25,775 nt of DNA, taken from contig JAUCBJ010002422.1 in NCBI GenBank assembly GCA_032718475.1, positions 1 through 25,775 on the forward strand, written 5' to 3'. Every line of letters begins with the position of its first letter. The first letter of the stretch is position 1. The translations under genes were made by a program, and so were the position numbers. The notes under the pieces were generated by a model. The model worked only from the letters and a program-made list of their open reading frames with translations, searched no databases and was not told the DNA's origin. This DNA is from Nemertoderma westbladi (Eukaryota > Xenacoelomorpha > Nemertodermatida > Nemertodermatidae). Below are positions 17,748 through 25,775 of this stretch, one piece after another.

Positions 17748-18237
17748 TCACCAACCAGTATCAAACTCATTTGCGTACTGTACGTTTATGGCAGGTGTGA
17801 GGCGATTGATGAGTACACGTTCGGTTAGTTTCCTGTCGGCCCAATCTTTACATCGTCGTAGTATTTTGGCGGTGAAAGGGTGTTGTGTGCTTGTTAGTGT
17901 GGGGTGCTTGTCAGCGTAGTGTGCTCCGACTGAAGTCTTACCTGAACCTTGGTTCTTTTTGCGTATGGCATTACGGTGTGACATTATGCGTCCCCTTGTC
18001 TGAGAGGACGTTTCACCTATATAGTCGTCGGTACAGTTGGTACATTTGACATGGTACACGGTATTCTTATCGGTGCAGTTAGTGACCCCATGTGTACATG
18101 CGTAACATGTGGTGTTAGGGGGCGCTGGGCATCGGGGTGGGTTGAGTCTGGATTTAATTAGGATGTTTCTGAGTTTTGGGCCTGTAGTTGACACCACCCT
18201 TGTGTTGTGTGCGAAAGGTGAATTATGAATAGCTTCC
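17748..18237 (-). pseudogene. PLE GIY-YIG endonuclease domain
   Basis: About 160 codons end at 17748. A Cys-rich linker (CPAPPNTTCYACTHGVTNC) precedes the catalytic fold: VYHVKCTNCTDDYIGETSSQ provides the GIY (YHV) and YIG strands, then TRGRIMSHRNAIRK has the conserved Arg and a His, SVGAHYADKHP is the usual H-bearing segment, and KLTERVLINRLTPAINVQ includes the glutamate and N/P-rich end. This is the arrangement of Penelope/Neptune-type PLE endonucleases, which nick target DNA during retrotransposition. The frame is intact through this domain, but the RT is missing, so it is called a fragment. Confidence 0.8.
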
Positions 18238-18264
18238 CTAGACTAGCAACTTTATGAATCTGCA

Positions 18265-18563
18265 AAGATCTTGAATGATCATGCTATGGCCGTGGGATAC
18301 CTGCAAAGATCTTAATGCATTATAATTCTGTCAAGATCATGACATGATCTTGGCAAGATCGTTAAAGACTTGAACCGGTAAGTGACAATTTTTAGGTATT
18401 TTAATTTATTTTCTACACATGGTGCATTTACTATAATCTCCTAACCCATGAGTCAATTAATAGTTAAGTGTTTGCGAAATAGCAACAAAGTTGCTTATCT
18501 ACACAGATCTTGCTACGATTCAAAGCCAATCTACTAAGATCATAACACAATCATGACAAGATC
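18265..18563. repeat. GATC-rich cluster with palindromes
   Basis: Nine GATC sites occur within about 300 bp, mostly as AAGATC or GATCTTG. One palindrome, AAGATCATGACATGATCTT, spans 18333-18351. There is no reading frame of note. A donor-like CCG|GTAAGT lies near 18379. Confidence 0.5.
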
Positions 18564-18599
18564 GCCTAAGTTACACATATATTCGTACCTGAAATTATC

Positions 18600-19519
18600 T
18601 TCTACAGTACTACAGTATACTATCTACTGCACATTCATGGCGCTAAAACATGGTAATTAAACTTAAATTTGCACTGGGCCCTGCGGGAAGGGAGATTAAT
18701 AGTGCGGGATAAGGATGTGGGCTGGGGGTGGGGGGTTGAGAGTTTGGTAGTAAAGTGGTAAGAGCAACTGAGAAAATATTGAGTAAGTAGGAGTAAGAAT
18801 GTAAGATAATATGCGGGGGGGGGGGGGGGGGGGTTGTTTGGTGAGATTTGCGAAATTACAGTACAGAAATTACATAAAATTATTTTATCAACATTCCCTG
18901 CTGAAGACAATCCCATTTTAACACATCCTTTCATGAAATGGAATATATCTAAATCTACTTTTATTGTAACCAACCATATCTATCATGAATTTCTCTCCTA
19001 TACTATACTTTTGTTTATGTCTACCTCAACCCAGCACCAGCAACAGCGCAAAGAGACAAGACAGAGAGGGACATCGATCAATATGGCCTCAAGACAATAG
19101 AGTTAGTTTATAGCTTACATTAACCTTCAAACCCCACACTACTAAACTGTACAGTGGATAATACTGCCTAGAGAAATTTTCCGCCAATAATCAACAATTT
19201 TAAAACTATTTCCTTACAACAATCCTGCAATTTCCAGCAGTCAGAGTTAACTCTGTTTCCATCTCTTCATTTCAAATAATAACTATTAATTTATTTTCCA
19301 TTTTCTGCATTACTGTATTACAGTATATTGATTGGTACTGTATATTCGAATTTGGCTTGCTATGTACATGAACAATGCTGCAATGTGTTACTAACTCATT
19401 AATTGTACTTTAAATCTTTAAAACTTTAAATTGATAGGCCTATTAGATGGGGCGATTCGGTTTTTTTTGTTTTATATTGGCCTGCAACAGCGGAGTATGG
19501 GTTATTTAATATTAACCGT
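18600..19519. other. Unassigned sequence with poly-G tract
   Basis: A run of 19 G lies at 18815-18833. The minus-strand frame 18635-18973 (Pro/Ser-rich where it reads the G tract) and the plus frame 18834-19100 show no domain. Nothing else is supported. Confidence 0.4.
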
Positions 19520-20058
19520 AGAATGTTAGATGGCCTCTAGGCTCTCCCATGTGAAGAATACATACCAGGATTTCAATTTTCGGTCGACTTTTTGTTGGAA
19601 TTTTAGGCCTATATTTATATTTATAGTTTACTTTTAAGTTTTCGAGAATCCGGCCATATATTACATTTTATAATCACAATAATAATTTACTTATATACAG
19701 TATTTCCGTACCATTATTTCTATTGTACTGTTGTACTGTACTAGTGCTTATTCGTAGTTATGATTATCACTATGTACGTTAATAATATTTTTAATATTTT
19801 TAATTTTTTTAAATTTATCTTTATTAAGTGTTTTATAACGCTTATCTCTTTCTTATAACCTGTAAATATACTAATTCGTTTATTGTTTTGGTTAGATTCA
19901 GCCCTTCTGTAATCTGTGTTTTTGGTGAAAACCTGGTATTCTTCACATGGTGATGGGAGTAACTGCAAAGTGAAATATAACGGCAGAAAGTCTGGTATTC
20001 TTCACATGGGCCTCTAGGCTTGTGATTAGTGATTTATCACAAGCCATCTAACATTCTT
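19520..20058. repeat. Palindromic repeat split by a MITE
   Basis: AGAATGTTAGATGGC (19520-19534) and its perfect inverse GCCATCTAACATTCT flank the MITE. CTTGTGAT and ATCACAAG pair within the right half. Before the MITE inserted, this would have been a hairpin-forming sequence of about 60 bp. Confidence 0.7.
19544..20012. mobile_element. MITE, copy 2, with 8-bp target duplication
   Basis: A 469-bp element with the same inverted ends as copy 1 (CTCCCATGTGAAGAATAC at the left, GGTATTCTTCACATGGGCC at the right). It is flanked by TCTAGGCT at 19536-19543 and 20013-20020. The left 60 bp and right 150 bp match copy 1 closely; the centre is longer and AT-rich. Confidence 0.85.
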
Positions 20059-20074
20059 AATTTCAACTTATCAG

Positions 20075-20375
20075 TTGAAGTGGAAAACCGGACAGAATGT
20101 GCGTGTTCGAGGACTGCTGGTCAAAATTCTGTCGGTAACATCGAAATCCCATGGAGAAAGTCTTAAGTTGGATGAATATGGGACAGAAGATTTAGAGGAA
20201 CCTGTGAACACAATGATGGATGAATATGTTGGAAATGCTGATGATGATAGCGATGAACAAGATGATAGGTGGAATAGTAAACGCGTTAAAAGGAAAAATA
20301 AAAGATACAGGAGTTGCGATATCGATTCAGGCGATAGAAAAGATAATTACACACCAGCAGCTGCATTAGCAAACG
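20075..20375 (+). CDS. Unknown spliced gene, exon A
   Basis: Preceded by the acceptor ACTTATCAG (ends 20074). The 301-nt exon reads 100 codons plus one base. It begins LKWKTGQNVRVRGLLVKILS, has an acidic middle (DEYVGNADDDSDEQDD) and a basic nuclear-localisation-like cluster (KRVKRKNKRYR), and ends TPAAALAN. The proposed donor ACG|GTGGGA is weak; without it the frame runs on to a stop at 20392. The phase fits exon B exactly. Acidic and basic tracts suggest a nuclear protein, but no family is recognised. Upstream exons are probable, since no convincing ATG opens this one. Confidence 0.5.
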
Positions 20376-20532
20376 GTGGGATATTTCTTTGATTTATTTA
20401 TATTTTTATATTAATTTATATTTAGTGTGATATATTTGATTTCAGTTTGGTTAATATTATTTTTAATATTATTTGGTTAATGTTATATTAATGCCATCGC
20501 TCTCTAAGTTTGGAGTTTAATTTTAAGCCCAG

Positions 20533-20622
20533 AGGAAGTGATTTCGACTATCATCGAACCTGACTCGACTGGGAACACATATCGAGTAGCGGCACCAGGT
20601 GACAAGATTTCGCAGCTTAAAG
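20533..20622 (+). CDS. Unknown spliced gene, exon B
   Basis: A 90-nt exon between acceptor TTTTAAGCCCAG (ends 20532) and a strong donor AAAG|GTAAGT (20622/20623). It reads EEVISTIIEPDSTGNTYRVA, then APGDKISQLK. It enters with two bases completing a codon from exon A and leaves one base for exon C. It is too short for simple open-frame searches. No domain is recognised. Confidence 0.6.
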
Positions 20623-21499
20623 GTAAGTTTTACTACTGTAATACAGTACAATTTTAATACTGTGCTGGCAGTTTGAACATGTGCTATGTTTATGTATAAC
20701 TTTATGAGACGGGTGACAACTTATTTATAAGCTTACAGAGACTAAGACTTACTATTAACATTTATGGGGGCCTGTTATTTATCTAAATTTCCTCGTGATG
20801 ATGATTGTTTAATTACTCTAAGTTACATATATTTGAATCGGGATGGGGCTATTTTATTATATTTAATAAATACACAATATTCTGGAACATTTGCTTATCT
20901 AATATGAAGCTGGGCAACAATGCAATGTCACTATAATAATAGGCCTACTGGTATTGAATCACGACACTAATTCCAGGGCATGGTGTATTATTATTAGACA
21001 TGAAGCAAATAGTGTTCCTACTACTGTAGTAGCGGTACGTACTGTACTTTTATACATTTAAAACCCATAATCAAATTGGGAAACATCAACTTTACGTATA
21101 ATTTTCTGGCTTTAAGTAATAGAACCCGTATGTAAGCTTCCTTACTCTGCCCTGTGTGAAAGTATTAATTACTGACAATTAAATTACAGGAGAATAAAAT
21201 AAATAAATATAGTAGGCCCTAGAGTAATTGTCTTTGAAGCGGTCGCATGATGCATGCGCGCGCATGCCACATAGTTTGGGGTTCCCTTGATAAATTTAAA
21301 TGATTTCTGTTCATTTAGTATTCGAAAAATTGGTCTGAGACCTACAGTATTATTTATGTTTTTTTAGTTTTAGTCATTACTCATAGAATCCTCTTATCAA
21401 GGCGTGATACGTCCACTTGATTCGTCCGTGTCGGTTGGGGCTCTCTCATAATAAAACAATTCATGTATAATATGCATCGTGATTTAATTTTATTTACAG
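20623..21499 (+). other. Intron between exons B and C
   Basis: AT-rich sequence with no reading frames. It contains a perfect 16-bp alternating palindrome, GCATGCGCGCGCATGC, at 21252-21267. Confidence 0.5.
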
Positions 21500-21612
21500 C
21501 CTTGATCCGGAAAAGATTTAATCAGAATACCGTAATGTTTGTAAACAATATTTGGTCTAAATTACGAAGATCATTGAATCAGAAGGGCAATGATTCCAAC
21601 GAAAGAAAATGA
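21500..21612 (+). CDS. Unknown spliced gene, exon C (terminal)
   Basis: Follows the strong acceptor TTTTATTTACAG (ends 21499). The split codon G+CC gives Ala and the frame continues LIRKRFNQNTVMFVNNIWSK, then LRRSLNQKGNDSNERK, to a TGA at 21610-21612. The basic helical ending after exon B's KISQLK reads as one continuous amphipathic C-terminal segment (KISQLKALIRKRF). I do not recognise the family; DNA or chromatin binding is possible from composition only. Confidence 0.6.
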
Positions 21613-21918
21613 GCTTTGACTCGAAAACGAAGACTTGAAAATGAGATTAACTGGATTAACGGTCGACGTCACGGTTTTTTCAGCATCTATTTATATTATA
21701 ATTTGGGAAATTCCAACAAAAAGTTCTACTTTTTTAACATTAAAAGTTTTATATGCAGTTTTTCATCAGACGTTGTTTTCTAACATTATAATTTTGGAAT
21801 AAGAGTACATAAATACTTGTTGGAAAGTACATTACTTACAAAGATGTAATTAAACTCGTCTTAACAGAACTAATATCTTATTATATAAAAGTGTAAATAA
21901 ATATCAATTAACTTACAG
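21613..21918. other. Spacer downstream of the unknown gene
   Basis: Probably 3' UTR and intergenic AT-rich sequence. No other feature is seen. Confidence 0.4.
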
Positions 21919-22795
21919 ATGCGTTACAACAGGGAAGTTGTTCTCGTTGGTTTTACGAACGGCGGCCGAGGTGGGGACTACTTTATCGTTCCGGCGCGAC
22001 GTAACTATCGGGGCGTATGTCGCCATCATTAAGCCTCGCTACGAAGGAGAAACGCGGTCGTGTCGACCCTCGACGTCGTCGTCCCCATGATGGTCTGCGC
22101 CGCCGACCTCCAGGTATTTCCCTTGATGTCGTCATATATTGACTGTTCTATGAGCAGCTTCGCAATAGAGTCGACGTTGGAGGTAGTTTTATTCGGGTTA
22201 GTGGGAGCCGCTTGTCCGGGTCCGCTGTGTTACTCCCACTCGCCAGGGAACTGATGCTGCATGACCGGCGCTTCGAGCAGCATTTAGGTTATGCAGCTGG
22301 AGCTAGCGGGCCCGGGCTTCATCGATCTGCCCATGGCGCCCCTTCGCTCCCACGCCTTCACAACGTTGTTTGTAACAGATGAGACATTGTCAACCATGTT
22401 GACAGCGTTACCGGACGTCGACATCGACCAACTGGACGAATTCGTCTCGAATTCCATTGGGGGAGTAAACAACTCCGGCGGCTGGTATGTTGTCGGTTGG
22501 GTGAAGCCCCGACAGAGTGCCGGCAGTGAACTCCCATCACTGCCGGTGATTCATATACAGATATATCTTCGGCGACGGCGAAAAACAACGTCATAATAGA
22601 GCGGCGGCATATTCAGTTGGCCGTGACTGCACCGGTGATACGGGTGCCGCTGTAGCTGCCCAGGGTGGCATTGGTAATGTTGCGGGCGATTGCGTACCAC
22701 CAGCTGCTGGAGGTGGTCAGGTACAGAGCGACATTGCTGGTGACGGTGTACCACCGCCCGCTGGAGCTAGCGAGGTTGCCGTAGATGCGGTTTAA
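21919..22795 (+). pseudogene. GC-rich eroded coding block, unidentified
   Basis: This block is clearly richer in G and C than its surroundings and follows an acceptor-like ACTTACAG (ends 21918). Good coding stretches occur in different plus frames: MRYNREVVLVGFTNGGRGGD at the start; then KEKRGRVDPRRRRPHDGLRR and, past a stop, FYEQLRNRVDVGGSFIRVSG with ARELMLHDRRFEQHLGYAAG; then LRSHAFTTLFVTDETLSTML with PDVDIDQLDEFVSNSIGG; and finally GDTGAAVAAQGGIGNVAGDC to a TAA near 22795. Frame changes and stops separate them. This looks like one old protein, such as a transposon gag-like protein or a transferred gene, that has decayed, or several exons with short introns. No family is recognised. Confidence 0.4.
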
Positions 22796-22896
22796 TCGTT
22801 CCAGTCATTCATCATAATCAACATCCAGACTTAGTTTCTATGAACTTTATATTTAAAATATGTTACCCATTATCACTACTGCACTAGGTATATATT

Positions 22897-23437
22897 CTGT
22901 TACCTGGGATCATGGATCTGGAAGTCAGGGAGGACCTTCGAATACGTAAGGGAAAGGCATGGGCAGCCTTGAATAGGCTTTCCAGGATTTGGAGGTCACA
23001 GTATCCATCACAGTATAAAAGTCGCAAATCTCTGGATGGCACATTCACAAGAATGCTACGCTGCGTTCATTGTATCAAGTACAATGCACACATCTCCAAC
23101 CAGACACTATATAACATTGGAGGTGTCTCATTGGTTCCTCCAAGCTTGACACTAGAACAAAATCGCCTCCACTTTGCAGGACATTGCTTTCGCCGTGAGG
23201 ACCAGCCAGTGCATATTCTTGTACTTTGGCAGCCTCATGGAGTGAATAAGCATGGTGGACAGCCTATGACTTTCTTGAGACGCATCTTAAAGGACACTGG
23301 CCTTGAAGATGCGGATGATCTAGCAAATGTCATGGGTGATAGGGAGTTGTGGCGGCGTAATTTTGTTGACAAGCCGGCACAGCATTCTTAAAAATGCAGC
23401 TGCAATGCAGCATGCCAATACTAGTAGTAGTAGTAGA
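22897..23437 (+). mobile_element. LINE 3' end, copy 4 (longest)
   Basis: Starts in CTGTTACCTGGGATCATGGA, the same point where the inverted RT fragment at 8.1 kb ends. After a frame change it reads VREDLRIRKGKAWAALNRLS, LDGTFTRMLR, HISNQTLYNIGG, LRRILKDTGLEDADDLANVM and GDRELWRRNFVDKPAQHS to the stop at 23389-23391, then the shared 3' UTR and (TAG)n tail. The segment that normally carries the ..LLYG.E.WTL motif of these LINE proteins, between IWRS and LDGTF, is deleted. It is inactive. Its tail abuts the BEL/Pao fragment. Confidence 0.85.
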
Positions 23438-24140
23438 CCACATGATATGTTCACAATTTTCAATTCTGAGACCTTTGTCTACGAACTTAACAAGCCTTGA
23501 TGTAATGAGCGATGCTTGTAATTCCAGTCTTGGTATGTTTAACTTGACTTTGCTTGTTTTTATAGGTTTGCTTAATTTTGAATGTGATGCTATGAGTTGT
23601 ACTGATATTGAACCATCAATGAATGTAGATCTCACATATACTGCCGCAGCCGCTGCATATATGTCTTTACTGGCATCTCCAAATCCATGGATTTGAGTTG
23701 AGACGTTCTCGCTGATCTTATTAAATAAATATCTTGGTATCCGAACTTCGTTAATAAGTCGTAATGTTTTCATCTATTCATTCCATTGCTTTAGAATAGA
23801 TGGTGGTAATTCGTCATTCCAATCAGCCTTTTCTACACAAAGTTCATGGAAGGCAATTTTCATTTTTGCTGTAAATAAGACCTAGACCTAGACCTAGAGG
23901 ATCATATAAACGAGCAAATAATTGAAGAACGGCTCGTTTGCATGGTTTAATTGAAGATATAAAGTTGTGAACATGTGATACATTATATCCGAGTTCGTTG
24001 TTGTCAAGGTCCCATATTTGTCCAAGTACTCGAGTTAAACATGTAGATTGCTCTGGTCTAGAAAGTGATATAGATGATTTGGCATATGTTTGGTCTTCGG
24101 CACTTTTTCGGTATTGGGGCCCCATTTTTTGGATATTTTT
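23438..24140 (-). pseudogene. BEL/Pao LTR retrotransposon pol fragment (RT end and RNase H)
   Basis: On the minus strand: LTRVLGQIWDLDNNELGYNV, then CKRAVLQLFARLYDPLGL (the connection segment after the RT, typically KR.VLS..A..YDPLGL), then after a frame change FHELCVEKADWNDELPPSIL, WNE-stop-MKTLRLINEVRIPRYLF, then the RNase H part QIHGFGDASKDIYAAAA, VYVRS and LNIPRLELQASLI, ending at EHIMW. The order and the GFGDAS and IPRLEL motifs are diagnostic of BEL/Pao. A nonsense codon where Trp is expected, a frameshift and a GACCTA duplication around 23880-23896 show decay. The downstream end is cut at the LINE copy 4 tail. Confidence 0.8.
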
Positions 24141-24385
24141 GCTAGCTAGTATTTTTAGAAATTATAAAAAATGTGAAAGTCCATGATATTTCAGGTTAAA
24201 CTGTTGAAGAATATATTAATGACCAAAATAATTTCCAAAAATTACTAGCTAGTAAAAAATACTAGCATTATACCATAAAAAATCTTTTTGCTAGCTAGTA
24301 TTTTTAGAAATTATAAAAAATGTGAAAGTCAATGATATTTCAGGTTAAACTGTTGAAGAATATAGTATTAATGACCAAAATAATT
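24133..24385. repeat. Direct repeat pair of about 98 bp
   Basis: TTTTTGCTAGCTAGTATTTT and the following roughly 80 bp (GTGAAAGTCCATGATATTTC, GGTTAAACTGTTGAAGAATA) occur at about 24133-24230 and again at 24288-24385, almost identical. The spacer holds the inverse motif ACTAGCTAGT. Confidence 0.85.
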
Positions 24386-24390
24386 CATAC

Positions 24391-24895
24391 ATGGGTCAGA
24401 CACACTTACAGTCTGTACAGGTTCTCCAGAAATGGAAGGACTCCATTGAGGAGGATCAACGTAACAGTCAAAAATATGTCAAGCAAAACCTCAACACGGT
24501 TGCTACTATTGCATTCCAGGTTCAGAGGCAGTTGGGCACCACTGATCAGGGTTTTGTAGAACTGTCAGTCTGTGATATTGGGCAGTAGAAGTTGGTGATG
24601 GTAGAGGAGCGTGATAAATGTGGAATAAAGGGTGAAAGTTTAGATGGCCGCCTGAAGCGGATCAACTGGTGCAGATGAAATATCATCTCACCTACGATCC
24701 AAGATCTCCTTGGCCAGAGAGGCTATCAAGAGCTTCCGCAAAACTATCACCCTTTGGTCATCCCTAGAGAGACAGGAGAAGGAGGTAAACTCAATGATTG
24801 AGTTTGATGATAAGCTGGCAGATGCCCTGTTTCTTGTGAATGATGAGAAAATCCTTCATTCTACACCTGTACTTACTATTGATTAATTTCACGAG
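24391..24895 (+). pseudogene. Unidentified decayed coding sequence
   Basis: Frame 1 (24391-24588) reads MGQTHLQSVQVLQKWKDSIE, then NLNTVATIAFQVQRQLGTTD and SVCDIGQ-stop. Past the stop it continues KLVMVEERDKCGIKGESLDG. After a frame change near 24660 it continues GSTGADEISSHLRSK, ISLAREAIKSFRKTITLWSS, QEKEVNSMIEFDDKLADALF and LVNDEKILHSTPVLTID to a TAA near 24895. The helical, charged sequence looks like real protein. One stop and one frameshift suggest a pseudogene or a gag-like transposon remnant; a second intron-containing gene is possible. Confidence 0.45.
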
Positions 24896-25654
24896 TTGTC
24901 GTTGACTTATCAGTTTGATGCAATCATTTGCGCTTGTCCAGTTGACTTTAGAAATGAATGGCTTCTCCTTGCAATACGATACAGAGTTGAAATAACCCAA
25001 TACGATATTCTTAACTATCTCTGTCTATGATAGGTGGTTCTTGGTTTTATCTCTGTCATGGAATGATAGGTGGTTCTTGGTTTTAAGTAGTTGAGCTAAG
25101 AACTACTAGGAGCTACGCAGAGTTCGTAAAAATTTACCCTTCAAAATAATTACTGAGATGGACCTAATGTAGATTGTCCTAAAGTATAATAATAAATAAT
25201 AGACTGTCAGATACAGTTCTTACTACAATACATCAGGTGAATATCATACTAAAATAACAATCTACAATGTGAAAATGTAGGACGATATCAAAATAATTCC
25301 GGCTAGAGACTGTCTTAAAGCTGTCTCAAATTAGCCAACAAGTTGTGTTAATAACTAACCAACCACATATAAAACTAGGCTCATGGTGAATTACTGCAAG
25401 TTAAATGCCGGCGAATAGCCGCTAGGGTGGCTCTTAAAAATCGAAAATATGATTTATGATATTAGATATACAAACACCATCTTTCCCAAAAAATGTATGA
25501 GTGAAGGCGATGCTATCAGTTTGTGATAATCTAGTTGTAGAAACAGAGATCCATTCCAGTTTGCCCTTACACACTTTAACTGCCATTTGTAAACCTTCTA
25601 ACGAGGGATATTTAAGTTAAGTATGACATCTTTAGTTTTACAATATACTCTTCT
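24896..25654. other. Unassigned sequence with a small duplication
   Basis: A 23-bp direct repeat, ATGATAGGTGGTTCTTGGTT+TTA, lies at 25027-25049 and 25063-25085. Nothing else is recognised. Confidence 0.5.
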
Positions 25655-25775
25655 CCTTCATTAGCCTTGTTGCGCTCGTCCTGTTTTGTCTTAAAATAAT
25701 TTTCCTAAGCGGAGACTAACAAACGACCTTTAAAACTATGCAAACTCTCGAAACTCGCCAATGGGAATATCTGGG
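25655..25775 (-). repeat. Dispersed repeat, inverted copy at window end
   Basis: Reversed, this reads AGTTTGCATAGTTTTAAAGG, TTAGTCTCCGCTTAGGAAAA and ACAAAACAGGACGAGCGCAA, matching 5404-5525 in order. It runs off the end of the window. Confidence 0.75.

Larger units (their letters stand above)
17340..18240 (-). mobile_element. Penelope-like element (PLE), 5'-truncated
   Basis: The minus strand carries the 3' portion of a PLE: the C-terminal edge of the reverse transcriptase (about 18240-18170, PKLRNILIKSRL), the GIY-YIG endonuclease, a 3' UTR containing a C17 tract (17717-17733), and a hammerhead-ribozyme-like 3' motif. A stop (TAG) lies upstream near 18245 and no RT core is present, so the copy is truncated and inactive. 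Confidence 0.75.

Noticed and set aside
18635-18973. 112-codon minus frame
   Set aside because: It crosses the G19 homopolymer (read as a proline run) and has no conserved feature.
22551-22754. Minus-strand His/Gln-rich frame
   Set aside because: It is antisense to the plus-strand Gly/Ala-rich coding-like stretch, which explains its composition.
1-25775. tRNA, rRNA or CRISPR arrays
   Set aside because: No cloverleaf-like A/B box sequence, no rRNA-like conserved tracts and no repeat-spacer pattern were seen. The tandem arrays have no unique spacers.

Overview
This is AT-rich eukaryotic DNA, almost certainly from an invertebrate animal. It holds a secreted fibrinogen-domain gene with GT-AG introns and a TATA box. 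It also holds a dense graveyard of metazoan-type transposable elements: a LINE, BEL/Pao, a Penelope-like element, KDZ-type transposase remnants and MITEs, with many mini- and microsatellites. The species cannot be fixed from sequence alone.

Two host-like genes can be assembled across introns. The first, on the minus strand (about 7425 to 2495), is a three-exon gene for a secreted coiled-coil fibrinogen-related protein (FReD). It has a signal-peptide exon, a 30-nt mini-exon and a terminal coiled-coil plus fibrinogen exon, all joined in phase 0. Two decayed, promoterless copies of its first exon lie upstream at about 9.8 and 11.1 kb. The second, on the plus strand (20075-21612), is an unrecognised three-exon gene segment with an acidic/basic region and perfectly phased splice sites.

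Layout: 1-2490 unassigned, with a TA microsatellite, some coding-like sequence and a promoter-like GC island; 2495-7425 FReD gene, whose long intron carries dispersed repeats and a 576-bp inverted-repeat element; 7586-9510 a 32-bp minisatellite split by a LINE 3' end, then an inverted LINE RT fragment, a 67-bp array and a LINE tail; 9735-11735 decayed FReD exon copies, a 24-bp minisatellite and a minus-strand LINE 3' end; 11904-16641 a candidate composite DNA transposon; 17340-18240 a 5'-truncated Penelope-like element; 18265-18563 a GATC-rich cluster; 19520-20058 a MITE nested in a palindromic element; 20075-21612 the unknown spliced gene; 21919-22795 an eroded GC-rich coding block; 22897-24140 a LINE 3' end abutting a BEL/Pao pol fragment; 24390-24895 decayed coding-like sequence; 25655-25775 an inverted copy of a repeat also found at 5.4 kb.

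The most unusual structure is the 4.74-kb segment at 11904-16641. Near-identical 21/24-bp inverted ends (CAGGGG...CGCAAAT) lead into two inverted arrays of a roughly 22-bp G-rich repeat. These enclose a KDZ-transposase-like fragment, a DUF3987 (YfjI/primase-helicase-like) reading frame with two frameshifts, an 84-bp tandem array and a MITE with an 8-bp target duplication.
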